DNA of 64,000 nt, from NCBI GenBank assembly GCA_963682175.1, contig OY821777.1, positions 2,435,501 through 2,499,500 of the forward strand. Direction: 5' to 3'. The position numbers and the translations under genes were made by a program. Positions 31,432 through 43,300 of this stretch are shown piece after piece. The DNA is from Triglochin maritima. Its lineage: Eukaryota > Streptophyta > Magnoliopsida > Alismatales > Juncaginaceae. Below the pieces are notes generated by a model, which saw nothing but the letters and a program-made list of their open reading frames with translations, did no database searches and had not been told where the DNA came from. Every line of letters starts with the position of its first letter. Position 1 is the stretch's first letter.

Positions 31432-31499
31432 AAAGTAAGGTAGGAAAGGGTGGGAGTGTAGGGCCCACGTACCTGGGTGGTGCTCGTCCCGGTGACCAT
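13831..31499 (-). CDS. ROP GTPase-activating protein with PH, RhoGAP and coiled-coil regions (REN1/PHGAP type), 22 exons, 829 aa
   Basis: Switches off ROP small GTPases at the cell cortex (family knowledge). Exons in gene order: 31499-31473, 31344-31219, 30173-30137, 29492-29416, 29264-29194, 29115-29046, 28961-28814, 28230-28111, 27671-27594, 27408-27353, 27142-27073, 26046-25962, 24731-24488, 23750-23508, 22849-22616, 22549-22500, 20845-20785, 20710-20627, 14874-14773, 14624-14439, 14307-14137, 13980-13831. They total 2,490 nt in one frame. Residues 1-51 hold a CxC/CxxC cluster. PH is about 52-155 ([20 protein letters not shown]). RhoGAP is about 195-403, with the arginine finger Arg234 in GILRQSAD and the block [20 protein letters not shown]. 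Residues 404-484 are very acidic and 563-661 are coiled coil. The C terminus has [14 protein letters not shown]. Intron 18 carries a Ty3/gypsy element. The first two exons are the least certain part. Confidence 0.92.
13990..14040. other. RhoGAP 3' terminal intron
   Basis: Part of the intron (13981-14136) between the last two RhoGAP exons. The last exon begins after a CACTTCAG acceptor in gene sense and encodes the conserved tail that ends before TAA at 13831-13833. Confidence 0.5.
15045..15596 (+). repeat. 5' LTR of the gypsy element
   Basis: Starts TGTTAGCACAGCC and ends GTGGTGACA. It is colinear with 19912-20444 apart from substitutions and small indels, for example an extra insert around 15136-15160. 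The differences show that the element is not a fresh insertion. Confidence 0.92.
15600..15612 (+). other. Primer-binding site of the gypsy element
   Basis: TGGTATCATAGCC begins 3 bp after the 5' LTR. It is one base off the usual TGGTATCAGAGC complement of the initiator Met-tRNA 3' end. Confidence 0.8.
15940..16400 (+). pseudogene. gag remnant of the gypsy element
   Basis: The segment encodes a retrotransposon gag-like stretch ([18 protein letters not shown], then a region on regulation of arginine-rich helices) between about 16110 and 16406. The upstream part is in another frame. No intact zinc knuckle is seen before the protease region, and stops interrupt the reading frame, so it is broken. 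Confidence 0.75.
16403..16909 (+). pseudogene. Retroviral-type aspartic protease region
   Basis: A 168-codon open stretch contains [15 protein letters not shown], the aspartic protease active-site block, in which the usual D[ST]GA is read as DSGC. Later blocks ([15 protein letters not shown]) fit the flap and helix of gypsy proteases. It ends in a stop before RT. Confidence 0.8.
16906..18370 (+). pseudogene. Reverse transcriptase and RNase H remnant
   Basis: RT motifs are visible in order: [20 protein letters not shown] (about 17350), [13 protein letters not shown] (about 17485), and FFDDILVFS with the catalytic DD pair (about 17677). RNase H follows with [16 protein letters not shown] (about 18112) and [17 protein letters not shown]. 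In-frame stops at about 17471 and 17651, and frame changes near 17270 and 18270, break it. It cannot encode a working polymerase as it stands. Confidence 0.9.
18640..19420 (+). pseudogene. Integrase remnant
   Basis: Integrase core blocks are seen in different frames: [20 protein letters not shown] (about 18930), [20 protein letters not shown] (about 19025) and [20 protein letters not shown] (about 19150). The frame changes at about 19020 and 19280 show decay. Confidence 0.88.
19397..19870 (+). pseudogene. Integrase C-terminal and chromodomain-like tail
   Basis: The open stretch has [13 protein letters not shown] and [13 protein letters not shown], typical of the integrase GPY/F-adjacent region. 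A decayed stretch after [10 protein letters not shown] fits the start of a chromovirus chromodomain. A stop at about 19778 cuts it. Confidence 0.6.
19899..19909 (+). other. Polypurine tract of the gypsy element
   Basis: AAGGAGGGGGA ends 2 bp before the 3' LTR, the position needed for plus-strand priming. Confidence 0.75.
19912..20444 (+). repeat. 3' LTR of the gypsy element
   Basis: Begins TGTTAGCACAGCC and ends GAGTGGTGACA. It matches the 5' LTR along its length with scattered substitutions and indels. Confidence 0.92.
21494..21601. repeat. 108-bp repeat, copy 1, in a RhoGAP intron
   Basis: Appears identical by eye to 23019-23126. It lies in the intron between RhoGAP exons 16 and 17. It has no transposon ends of its own. 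Copy 2 is the one flanked by short direct repeats, so this is the likely source. Confidence 0.85.
21810..22123 (-). mobile_element. Complete TRIM (miniature LTR retrotransposon), 314 bp
   Basis: Two terminal repeats of about 111 bp (21810-21921 and 22013-22123) begin TGTTAGACT; the left one ends CTAACA. They enclose only 91 bp. Directly inside the right repeat, on the minus strand, is TGGTATCAGAGC (22012-22001), a perfect initiator Met-tRNA primer site, so the element points to the minus strand, in sense with the RhoGAP gene. A perfect 5-bp target duplication GTGAT flanks it (21805-21809 and 22124-22128). There is no coding capacity, as expected for a TRIM. It lies in the intron between RhoGAP exons 16 and 17. 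Confidence 0.9.
22001..22012 (-). other. Primer-binding site of the TRIM
   Basis: Read on the minus strand it is TGGTATCAGAGC, abutting the LTR end. It matches the 3' end complement of initiator Met-tRNA. Confidence 0.85.
23019..23126. repeat. 108-bp repeat, copy 2, with flanking 12-bp direct repeat
   Basis: A second, apparently identical copy of 21494-21601, in the intron between RhoGAP exons 14 and 15. TTATGGATATCA occurs on both sides (23009-23020 and 23119-23130), overlapping its ends. This suggests a copied filler placed at the site, with the shared TTATGGAT as microhomology. Confidence 0.85.
23985..24250 (+). mobile_element. LINE (RTE-type) reverse transcriptase fragment
   Basis: Frameshifted fragments resemble the C-terminal end of plant LINE reverse transcriptases. 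They include MVYGVECWA (about 24057), [18 protein letters not shown] in another frame (about 24123), then an RIGVAS stretch. No 5' part, poly-A tail or target duplication was found. It lies antisense in the intron between RhoGAP exons 13 and 14. Confidence 0.7.
27951..28042 (-). mobile_element. Truncated SINE fragment with 16-bp target duplication
   Basis: A 60-bp core (27967-28026) matches the middle or tail of the SINE at 60934-61091, sharing the AACATCAAT-TACCCC and GCCTC-AAGAGGC blocks. It is flanked by perfect CTTGTAGCAATACTCC copies at 27951-27966 and 28027-28042. It lacks the tRNA-like head. It is in the RhoGAP intron just downstream (in gene sense) of exon 8. Confidence 0.75.
31370..31427. 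repeat. TA microsatellite in RhoGAP intron 1
   Basis: A run of about 28 TA dinucleotides follows a CA-rich lead. It lies in the 128-bp intron between the first two RhoGAP exons, so array length changes intron length directly. Confidence 0.9.
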
Positions 31500-32892
31500 C
31501 GCGGGAGGGGAAAGGGAGAGGAGAGGTGAGAATGGGGAATGGAATGCCACAAAAAAAAAAAACCTGGTTTTGGTGGAGAAGAGAGGCAGGCTTCCGGGGT
31601 TTGTGGTGTGGTGTGGTGTTTAGCTCCAAAACGAGGCCGTTGCTTTTTTTTTCCCGAAATGTGGTCACGGTGGGGGTGTGGTCTGTGTGCTGTTGCCTTA
31701 TTTTGGGAACGTACGCACGAATGTGTGCGACGTATGGGATTCACAAATGACGTTTGAATTTTCTGAATTTTCGAATTTTCTTTGTCCGGTTCAACTTGTA
31801 AAACTTCACGTGGGGGTGGGGCATGCGAGATGCGACTGTGCATCGGTTACTTGGGTACAAATTTTTGTTATTCAAAATTTTCATCTTCCTTAATTCTTTT
31901 CCTCCGAGGCTCCAATTATCCTTCTATTGAGAGATATACGGCGCTTATTTTAACCTTCACAAAATCTAAATTCATATTCGTTCCATTACGGGCATAATAC
32001 GAGAACTGAAGACGAGAAAATGTAAATGGGCCCTTATTCAAAGTAAAACCAACCAATACTTATACTAAAATGTTTAATCGAAGTAAGACGAATCGTGTGG
32101 ATTTCATTACTTTCTTCATTTGATTTTATTTTTTTTGCTGAATCTAGCTTCTGAATAGAGTTTCCGAAAAGCCATAAAAGACTGAGAATTGTTACAATGT
32201 AAATCCAAACAATCATTTATAAGGGTTTAACGTCCGAGGATTGTGGAAGTGAGTGACATACAAAGAATACGATAATAAATGAATTTCAATTACTTCGATG
32301 AGCAGTTGAGCACAAACTACACAAACTTTAAAAAGGGTAAAATAATATTGTGATCTCAATAAACATATGGTCATACTAGAGAGTCTGTTATAAATCCCTC
32401 TGAATCTATTTTTTCCTGAACTGTTAATAAATATACCTCACTTGCCATACAAGAACTTCAAAATAATTTAAATTCTAACTTCATCTGTCGCCATATAATA
32501 AACTTGAATCTATTTAACTACACCTTTACCATCAAACCTTAAAAAGAATCACCCATCATGTTCAAGGGTGCCCTTGTGGTATGGTCACTGATGTCTTCTT
32601 GGGTATTGCATGCAGAACCCGAGTCGTGCAAAATAATTCATACTTGTTGTGGAGCAACCAAACGCCGAAGCAGATAAGTTGCCGGATGCTATGCTGTTAG
32701 AATAGGCACTGCCCCAAAGGTTCTCTTCTTCTGGCTCTAACCGATGGAATTCGAGAACTAAAAGCAAAATTTATACAAGCCTTTGATTCCAAATCGATAA
32801 TGTGAATGATCTAGAAACATCAGGCACTGGCAAAATTACATCTTTCTTTAATTTTGTTGGATATATAGGTAATGGAGCATTTGATGACGGCT
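31500..32892. other. RhoGAP promoter side and DENN 3' side
   Basis: The RhoGAP upstream region and the DENN 3' UTR share this 1.4 kb, since both genes run on the minus strand in tandem. The open frame on the minus strand at 32585-32767 has no family match and is probably 3' UTR. No transposon ends are recognised. Confidence 0.5.
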
Positions 32893-35800
32893 TTAGTCCT
32901 TTTGGTAAAATGAGAGAATAAGATCAGTGTGCACAGAGAAGAGTTGAGTGTCCACAAAAAGCTGCTCCATAATTGAAAACAAGAAATAAAAAAATTAAAC
33001 TAAGGCAGTGAATGTGAAATTAAACTGTCTGTCTGTCTGTGTGTGTGTTTTCTACGATGGAAAGACAATGTAAAAAGGAAAGGCTTAAACACAAAATGAT
33101 GTCATCGTGTCTTTCAGATACATACTCTCATAAATGGTCTATCACGGTTTGCAAAAGAATCAATAAAACTTTCCTTCAGAAGTAAGGATACCTGCAAGGC
33201 AAATGAAAAAAAAGGGGTTTAACATGAATAAACAATTCAATAAGACAAAAGGTTAAAAAACAGCAGTGAATTCGTTCTTGCTTATGTTTTAGTTGTTGCT
33301 TGCAATTTCTTTCGATGTTTCCATGAATATTGAATAGTAATTCAACTAGTTCACTTAGCCCTCTATCCAAATACTATAGTTTCAAACAGGTGGGGGAACC
33401 AATCAAATTGCCGTGTAGTATCAATGTCGTTTTATCCACACTTGGGGGGGATCATTCTAACCCATATTGTCTACAGCTTGGATATGGAAAATAACCTTTA
33501 TCACAAATGCAAAGGTGTTACCAAAATACAGTCTCATAGTGCCAAATAAGAAGTGTAAATGGGGTCGAATCCATTAGCTTCCACTTGAGTGCTTAAGGTT
33601 TGAAGAGGTAGACCAACCAAAATTTGATGATTCACTGAATTACTTGATGATTTTACTAAAATAATGATGGTCAAAGAAGGCAATTTCAGTGTGAATGCTA
33701 CATATTTATCAGTTAGCCTTGAAGACAAATGTTTTCATTGTCGCTACTACTCTAGTATTGCTTATTTGCTTAATGCCATATTCATAATAATTTGCATCAA
33801 TGTCTACATCAAGATCAAGGACAGAAATCGTCTGAATAAATTTGTTTTGATGGAAAACACGATTAACATTCAGAATTGTATGCGGATAACAAGGTATACA
33901 CATCAACATAACCTCAATGCCTCAGAAGAGGCTCCCGCCTAAGCGAGGTAATGGGGGTTGGATGTACGCAACCCTACCACTGTAAAACAGTGAGGTTGTT
34001 TCCAATTGACCCAAATGATGCAAATGCAACTGACCATCTGCGATTCCACAATAAAAGAAATGCAGATCGTTTAAATAGCCCTTTGATATAGTCCATGATG
34101 CTCCAAATGTCAAAAAACAACTTAATCTGATATTAAATATATAAGGATATAAACATAGGGGGTGGAAACAGACCTTGTCATCATTTGATTGCACATTCGT
34201 AATCGTATGAGATCGTAAATTTGAACAAAGAGAGTCAAGGTATGATCTCAGGACAGCTAAGAAACCTTTGGCAGCTTCAACCTGCATTCCCAGCATTAAC
34301 AGTAACACCTTCTAACCGAGTAACCGACCAATATAAACTTCCAACAATCACAACAAATTTCTGAAAGCACTGGAAAATATATGTAAGAGGTGTCGATAGG
34401 AGGAATTATAAAAGTATGTATGCAAAGAGGCATCTTGGGGAAAAATCTGAAACGAGCAGAAAACTGTGGGGGGTGATCTATTGTTCATTTTGGAAATCAT
34501 ACGGATCAAATCAGTTCAAATACAGGTTGCTTTTGGAGTTCCAAAATGAAAACGAACTAATATTATATTATTATCATACAACTTGATGTTAATATCCTCA
34601 GATTGTAATTAGGTGCATACCGTAATAAAAAAAAGATTCTAAATCATAGATGCAAAAAATGAACTTCTGTTTCTTGAGTTCAACTTATAGCTTAATTACG
34701 CACATATAAGTTTAGATAAGAAATTCTATTTGTAAAAAAATTGTATGAGGGCAGCCCATGGAGCAGTGGTTAAGGTGACTGCCTTGAGGTGAAAGGATCA
34801 CAGATTTGAGGTAATCTCTTTTTCCAGAAGAAAAGAAAGGTAAAGGCTGTGAACAAATACCTCCCTCTCCCTATCAACACAAAACAAGAAAAACCTTCCA
34901 ACGACAGCAAAATCAGCAAAAGAACAATATAATTACTAAGATTATCCACAACGCAAGGTAAAAATGAGCTCACGGCATTTGCCAGGTCAACAATATAGAT
35001 CTAACAAATAAACACAGTGACAAATTCTCAATATTTTGGTAGCCCGTACATAAAATTGTGATCAGAAGTATACCTGTGTGTCAGTGCATTCATAAACAAG
35101 CCTTTTCCGAGCCAAGTAACTTTCCCCAACAAGTGTTGCATGATACGGGCTTAACGAAGAGATTAGTTCTTTCTGGTTGGGTAATTGTGGTAGTAGAGGC
35201 GATCTCACCTGTTAAAATAGCATGGAAAGAATTGGACAGAATCAACATTTTTGCAAGAAATACTGACATACTATATATCCAATGACTTAAGTTTTGATGG
35301 TATACAAAAAACCATGAACAAATTATTGCAAATTCATGTTACACAGACAACAAAGCGTGGAAAGAGGTCATGAATACACCCTGAACCTATAGCTAATGAG
35401 TGAAGTGGTGCACGAGACCATCTCTTTAATATATTTATAAAAGGTATGAAGACTTTACATGAAACGATGATACAATAAAAAAAATTATTATAACATGGCA
35501 GGAACAGTGAGTCTTCTGATGGTGTCACTTATAATGATAAAAATAAGAGAGCTCTATCCATCATAAGGCTGTAGGATTGAACATCTGAAACCTGATTCTT
35601 GTTGACATCGACAAGGATATTGTTCACCAACTTCAACTGCAACTCGGCAGTTATGTCTTCTATGCCAACCTACAAATGCCATCAACGCCTGTTACACCTA
35701 ATTCAGCTATTGTTGGTATGAAGCTTTATAGAAAAATAACATAATCATAAATTCATAATAGTCATTTAAATAGGGTAAACTTGTTCAACAAAAACGTGGC

Positions 35801-37343
35801 AACAGCACGTGATGTAGAAATAGAAACTTATAAAGGCAACAACTTGGCAGTTTATAGTAAACCTCCTTCAAGAAGCATCCTAGCTTCAGCTATCAAGCAC
35901 TTCCACATATTGTGGCAAACTCTGATCAAATAATGAGAAGGGGTAGCAGAAAACTGCAGATATCCATAGTCAAATAATGTGTTTTCATATCGGAAATGTT
36001 TTCATGGTTAATTCTTCATTGATAGTGAGCAAGTCTATTCTCTAAGCTTATAAAAGAATATCAAGGATGTAGCAGGAAAAGTTTGTCTTGACTATCAAGT
36101 ATCGAGTTCATTGATTTGGTGGCTCAAACCCCTAACATTTGGGAAAGTAGTTCAAGATCAGCTTTTATCATCAATTCACTTTTCAATGTTAAATAGTTGT
36201 TTGGTAAATTATACAACAAAAAGGCCAGATTATTGCAGCACTGAAAATATAAAACAGCCAAATGATTGCTTTGGTACTGAAAACATAGACATTAGGATAG
36301 GAAACCTATGTTTTCTTCTAGAACATAATGGTGTACGACAAACAGTCTCTAGGTGACAAAAGAGATCAAACAACAGCCAATATGCATTGCCAAAGTTATG
36401 GCCTATTATTTGTTTACTTAAGTTGAATTGTTGAGATGTCTGGCAGTAGATTCTTAACCAATTATTCAACATTTTACGTAATCAAGGGACCTAAATAAAA
36501 ACCTAAAGGTGTCATACACTATTCGAAGCTCAAGCATATTGGTTGTTAAAAAGACAAAAACCTTACAATATATGGGACGGGAGCATCCAGGAAATCCAGC
36601 ATGTCATTTGGTAAAACCTGAAACACAGAAAATAATTTTAGTTGGCAATAAATAAGTCACATCTCTGAAAGGAGAAGTAGAAAATAAAATAAATAAAACC
36701 CTAAAAGCTACAAATAAAATCACATTAAAACTACAAATAGACTTCTGCGGTATTATACTGGCATCAGAAGACTCTGCCACTGATAGGGTCGAATTAAAGG
36801 GACGATTGATAAAACTGTAGCTGATAAAATTCCCTGCAATAAAAAATGGAATCAGTAGTCCATACTACTATACTCCTAGTTCATGTAAAAGGTAATGCAC
36901 AGCTCTATAGAAGTTAAGATGATGAAGCTAGAGAAGGATTGGAACCAAGAAGACGTTAGTCATTAGGACAAAAATATGGCAAAAATGGAGACAAACATTG
37001 TGCTATCTGTGTTACTAAAAGATCACACTAAAACTAAAGCATAAGTAGTATTGGAAAGTCATAAGACATGATATGATGTCTATTGCAAAATGTGAGCCCC
37101 TAAAATAAACCATAAGCGTAAGATGGGAGCTGCAGAAATTATACGAATGTTGGATTGAATGTATAGACATAAAGGATGGATTGAACTCAAATTAGGGAAT
37201 CCAAGGGATGGTTTAAGTAGCCTGATTTAAACACAAAAATTGGCCCTCTGGAAATCTAAGGAACTATTTTCTCCACAAAATGAAATGTATAATATATTTC
37301 ATGTATTATAATGGCAGTATTAGATAGATAGATAGATAGATAG

Positions 37344-37376
<33 letters not shown>

Positions 37377-40300
37377 TGTCATACATGCAAGTCCAAAAAG
37401 AAAGCTTGTCATGATAAGTAACTTTGTTTGAATATCAGGCTAATGATAGGTTTCTACATCAGCTATTCAGTTCAGACATGGCATTCATGTTGTTTCCCTA
37501 ATTTTTAAGTAAAAAATAATGAAACATCGCACTGGTGGTGCGAACTTCGAAGTGTTTAGTTGTCAATAAGCTAACATGCATGCCGTAAACTGAACCACTA
37601 GAACAAAAGCAGTAGGTAAATGATCAAGGCATCTACCAAATTTGAGCAGACGGCTACTATTTGCTTCTCCAAAAGGGCTCCAGCGAACATTAATAAGACC
37701 TGAAACCGCAACGAAAGAAACAAATGCAGAAAATGAAACAGCATCTTAAATATGTCAAAGAAAAAAGATATAGGTAAGCCTAACCACCATGATAATTTCA
37801 TCTAAAGATTCCATTCAGAAGTCAACACATTCTGAAGACAATAAATAATACCCAAAATATATGTTGAGTTCCAGCATTACTGTGACTCTGAATGGTTGTT
37901 TTGATATGTTTAAGAATATATAAAGAGAAAACAGAACTTAATTTTGCTGAAACAAAAAAACTAAATGACAAAGAGATACTTATATTAATAAACAAAACCA
38001 TCCACTTAAATTGAGTAAGCATCCTTACATAGAAAGGTAAGATCTATCTGGATGAACTTAATGAGTAATTAGTTCATTCAGTAAATTCAACCCTTCATCT
38101 ATGAAGGCTCCAAATCAGTCATTTAAACGGGGATTTGAATTTACATGAATATGTGAATTGTGACAATCCAAATGCGTGGCACATATATCAAGCTCATGAT
38201 TGCAGGGTACACGCTCATTCTTTTGAATACCTTATTTTGTATTACTTGAACATCTAATAAATTGCACATAAAGGAGATTACATTATTGTTGCAGAAACTT
38301 ACACTTTCAAGTCTTAAGTTACCACAAATGCACGCAACTGTCCAAACAGATAGAGAAGCTGCCTCCTCCTCAACAAGGAGAGCATTCCGTACCTGCAGAT
38401 GCCAGAACTTCAATGAGGGGAAAGATTAAATAAAATATATACGTGATTTTGAATCTAGATTTATTTATTTTGCATACAAGGGTAGTATAAGTGCAATTAA
38501 AGCATCGAGAAAAGCAGCACCTCTGGCAGTTTCAAGCTAGTACGGGAAGACCTAGGATGAATTGTTGAACCAGCAATTTGCAATTGGGTTTCTTCATGTC
38601 TATGGTATTTCAAGGGATGCAAATGTTCCAAAGGGTGAAAAGTAAGTGTCGAGCCTCTAGAAGGCAGTTGTAATTGATAATATTCACAAATTATTTGCAA
38701 AGACCCATTATTATTTGCCTGCAAAACAACAGTATAAGAGCAGTGTAGCCGGTGCAATCTTTAAGCACTTTCAAAAAGGCATTAGATGTTGATGATTATT
38801 ACACCTTGGCCCATGAAAGGATGTCATTGTGATTGTTGGATTCATCACAGCCTGAAGAAGAAGGCTCCTCAAGCTCCTCCTCCATTGCACTCCTAAAGTT
38901 CAGATCTGCACAAGGAGAACCTTGGAAACTGCAGAAAATTATATATCTTAGATCATTAGAAAGGAAAGGGAATATTATTGTCTTAGTGCAGTAGCATGTC
39001 AAATAATGAGTACACAGTATGTAAGGTTGAACAGAAAGTATCACATTCGTGTGCATTCCAGCGTCCTACTAGATACCAATACCATATAATATTGCATTTT
39101 GTTTTCATGAAACCACATGCTATTTGTTACTTACAAGTAATAGGCAGACATTATGGAGGATACCCACCTAGTGGAAGACTCAGAACTATCACGGCGATGG
39201 AACCGCAAAAGTGGCAAAACTACTTCGTGGGTGATCTTATCTGGTATCTTAGTTGCTTCAGAAACACCACTGCAGTTCCCAGGTCTAGATTCTATTCCAC
39301 AACTATCTTGAAATTTTGTGTTGTTGCCGTCATCTCCTTGACAAGGGTTCACTATGTGGTCCTCAATTTCGTAACTATCTTGAAATTTCGTGCTACTGTC
39401 GCCATCTCCTTGATAAGGGTTCACATCAGAAATTTGGCTATTGCAGAAACACCTCTTATCATTCATCACTCCTGCAGCAGATGAAGCTTCTGAATGCTCT
39501 AAATGGCCTAAAATCAATCCCTCGGTAGCACCGCCTTGTGTTTTGACACCGTCGGAAATTGTATCTGCATCAGGTTCTGTAGGGAATTCTTCGTGGGTCA
39601 TCAAACTCAGAAAGTCAATGCCTTCTGTAAGACGTTGCAGGTGTTCTTCGACAAAAATGCTTCAAAAAGAACAGGAATGAATAAGGATATAAAATCAACC
39701 CAGGATGCCACCAACAAATGATAAAATGGTTTGTAGGTCTGCACTTCCAATTAAACTCACCTTTTCAAAATGCCAAAATGCAAATCAAAGAATGGAAGCC
39801 TTGACAAAATGCAATAGCAGCGAGGTGCTGTTAGAATATGGCGGCTTAAGGTTGTGAAAGCTGGTTTGTCTTCCAAAAGCATGGATATCAATCCTGAAGG
39901 TTTCTGCACAATTTCTTCAACAAGAACACAGCATCCATACAAGGTTGAATCATCAGCCACCTGACAAGGAATAATTAGAAACCAATGCCATACATCCAGA
40001 AATAGCACTAACATGAATAATGTAAAATCTAGTTGTATGAGTGAAGCGAACAGCATGTTGATTTTAACATATGGTTAAACCTTTCTTTAACATTCAAAAC
40101 ACAAACATCCAAGATGGTAAAGTTACATGCAAATTGTTTGCTATTTACCAGAAATTTACAGAAATATTGAAGAAAATTGATTCACAGAATAAATTTATAA
40201 AAACTCGATGTCGAAGATAAATAATCTACAACATAATGATGATGTTCATAGTTGCTTGTTTGGATTTTTAAGCTTACTGCTACAATCTAGATCTTGAAGT

Positions 40301-43300
40301 AAATTACTATAATTGGAGGCTGAACAAGAAAATAAAGATCTTGAAAGCAGCAGAAGAACAAAATGATGTGTCTTGAAATTTAGTCAATGCATTAGACTTA
40401 CCAAATGGAAATCACTTTATCCGAATATGAGCATGAACAATGAAGTCATGAAAAAAACTAAGATGGCTATCGAGGAAGCTGCCCATAAATGAGGAAGCAT
40501 GAAAAATTGTTTTAGAGAGGGAATTATTGAAGTGTCGATGCACAAAGACACCACCACCACCATGGTTTTGGATTTCCAAATATGGGAGTTTCCCCGTAGA
40601 ATATTTTACGGTAGATTTAGATTGTAATTGAAGTAGAGAAAAGAAGAGACTTGAGGACTATAAATCTGAAAGTAACAACACAAAGGTGCTCAAATTCCTC
40701 TGGAAAATTAAAAAGTTTGAAGAAAAAACAAGTTTTTTTTATTTTTCTTCCCAAAATGCTCTAAAAGGACTACAGACAGTGGAATGCCAAAGCTGGTTTG
40801 GCAGCTTTGCAAAATGATACAAGAACTATTTCTCTTCGATTTCCTCTTCAAATGAGGAAAAAAAGGCTTCATTTCTCATCTATCCAAAGAAGAGGAAAGA
40901 AATCTCTTTTTATTATCAGTGAAGAGGAAAGAAATATGTTATCTCTTCCTTTAGTTTTTTCTCTTCACCCCTTCTGGTGCCACTGGATCGTTCATTAGTA
41001 TATTGTGTACTGCATTTTTCTTGAAATAGATATGTTTCCAGTTTGACTTTCACTAGGGTTTATCAGTTTATTAAGTTGTATCCGTGTGTGTTCTGTGTCT
41101 TCCAATAGCTACCACGAAATGAAACAAAAAATGATAAATTACCTGTAAACGGAATACAAATGATAAATTACTTTGCTTGAGGTGTTCCTGTGGAAAACAA
41201 ATGCAATTCTTAGCCTTTTCCAAACAACTATGGACTGAGTAACTACGATTACTTGAAATAGGAAATAAGAGTATAAGACCAAACTGCAAGAGAGAATTCA
41301 TATTGGTCAAAATTGTGTATGATAAATGAGCAAATTCCTTGGCCAAAAATGTCATTTACCAGATCAAATATTAGAACAGATAAAATATAATCACCCTAAC
41401 AATAAAATATAATTACCTGTCCAAGGAGTATTTCATTCAGCTCGCTCATTGAAGGGGTTCTTTCTACAATATGAACCTGATATGAGAACAATCACATTAA
41501 ATAGCTTCGAAGAAAAAATTCAAAGGACCCTTCAGGTCTTCACCATCACTTGAACAGCTCAAAGAGAACACTGAAATATGCATAATTACTTATTACAGTT
41601 GGGAGGAATACAGTACTCAGCAGACAACACAATAGTATTACACCTTAATTTAGAAATTCAGAAGTCTGCCTGACTACAAGGCATGTGATTGCATTTAACA
41701 TATTTTTCAGAAGCACAGTAAGAACAATAATAAGTTAACGAGGGAGTGTCACTATCACACCTCCTGGCCTCCAGGGAAGCACAAAGACACAAGATCCTTG
41801 TATTTGAGAGGCAATTGTTTTTCTGGAGGATATACAAATAAAACCTGAAAGTAGAAACACCATGTATTAAAACACATAAATAGGACAATATGAACTACAA
41901 ATCAAACTTTTTATGCATGGGGGCCTACTACCATCCATAAAGTTCTCCTTTTTTTTATCGGTATAAAATTATCTCATTTTAAATTAAACAAGTTGTCACC
42001 ATACTTAATGGTCGGGTAGGTAGCTGTATAGTCACGTGTTTTAAATTCGCAAAAGATCTATATTTCACAGTTTTTAAGGATGTTACACTCTTCGGTAAGA
42101 TGTTAGCTCTCAGGATTCTAAGGATCGCTTGCGAAGGAATGAGTCACCAGGTGTGAGTAATTAAGATTGCACGTTGAGGATGCACTTAGGACTGCATTTT
42201 CCAGTCACGTGTTGAGTTGTGAAATGAGTTGTTTGTGGGACAGTTCTCACAGTGCCCTGAATACTCAAACTCACAGTTGACTATTTTACCCCAAGTACCT
42301 AATACAAGATAAGTATAACTTTAAGAGAAAACCATTTTTATTCGTTGGAAGTTTGGAACCTAACTTGGTTTGTCTCGAAAATATATATTTTTCAATGACG
42401 AAGTGGGTGGTTTACCACATAGTTTGACCTGGTTCCGTCAGTTCGGTTGGATTTTTTAGGTTTGTTCCTGGTTCATTAATCATGTTGTCTGTTCTCCGGT
42501 TAAACTTTAAATTAAATTTTCTTGGTTGAACTAGATGAACTGATCAATTTGTCCAATTTTCAGATTTTTTTTTATTCATATACACAGCACATCAAAAGGA
42601 TAATGCAAAACTACTTTGAGATCAAAATGAAACACTACTACATAAACAAGCCTTGCATTTGATAAATGTGTGAAGGAGTTTCTACCTGAGGTTCAAGACT
42701 AATTGCAGACCGATCATGTTGTTCAAAATTTATAGCACTTCTCGATGCTCTCAGGCCTTTGGTGTTTCTATTCAGCAGTTGCTTTTGAAGAGTTTGAACA
42801 TCAGAGTTTGGATGTAGTCCGACAACAACCAGACTCTCGAAAATCCTGGAAGGCTCTCTGACTAACCTTTGATCCTGCTGAGCATGAAGAAACAATTACT
42901 TGACATTGATTATGTAGTTACGACGACATATGGATTGTACTTCTCTATATCTTTTTGTAACAAATGAACAATGGACACAAGGAAACTTTTTCATTCCTCT
43001 ATAACAAACTTTTGTTCTTGAAAATTGAATGATATTGTAGAGATAAGCGTAAGTCGTGGAGGGAAAAGAAAATGTACTCAGGCATCACTTGTCAAAAATC
43101 ATAGCAAACAGAAGCACATCTTTATTATATAATTTTTCACCTAAATGATAGCCAATAATGACTCCAGAATACAGAGATTCAATACCAAGTTATTACCTTA
43201 GTGGGTCGAAAAAGAATTTGTCGGTAACCTGATATGGTTGTCAATATTAAAGTCAAGTTCTACGCAAAATATATAGTCTGACCTGCTGAATTGTGATATT

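Noticed and set aside
31235..31843. 202-codon minus-strand open frame
   Set aside because: It runs across the TA microsatellite and splice signals. Only the 31219-31344 part is in the RhoGAP model and in another frame assignment.
32585..32767. Extra 3' exon of the DENN gene
   Set aside because: The DENN frame already ends at a TAA (32893-32895) right after the conserved LSFYQKD tail, so this is more likely 3' UTR.
38996..39484. 162-codon plus-strand open frame
   Set aside because: It is the antisense shadow of DENN exon 7, whose minus-strand reading matches the family frame.
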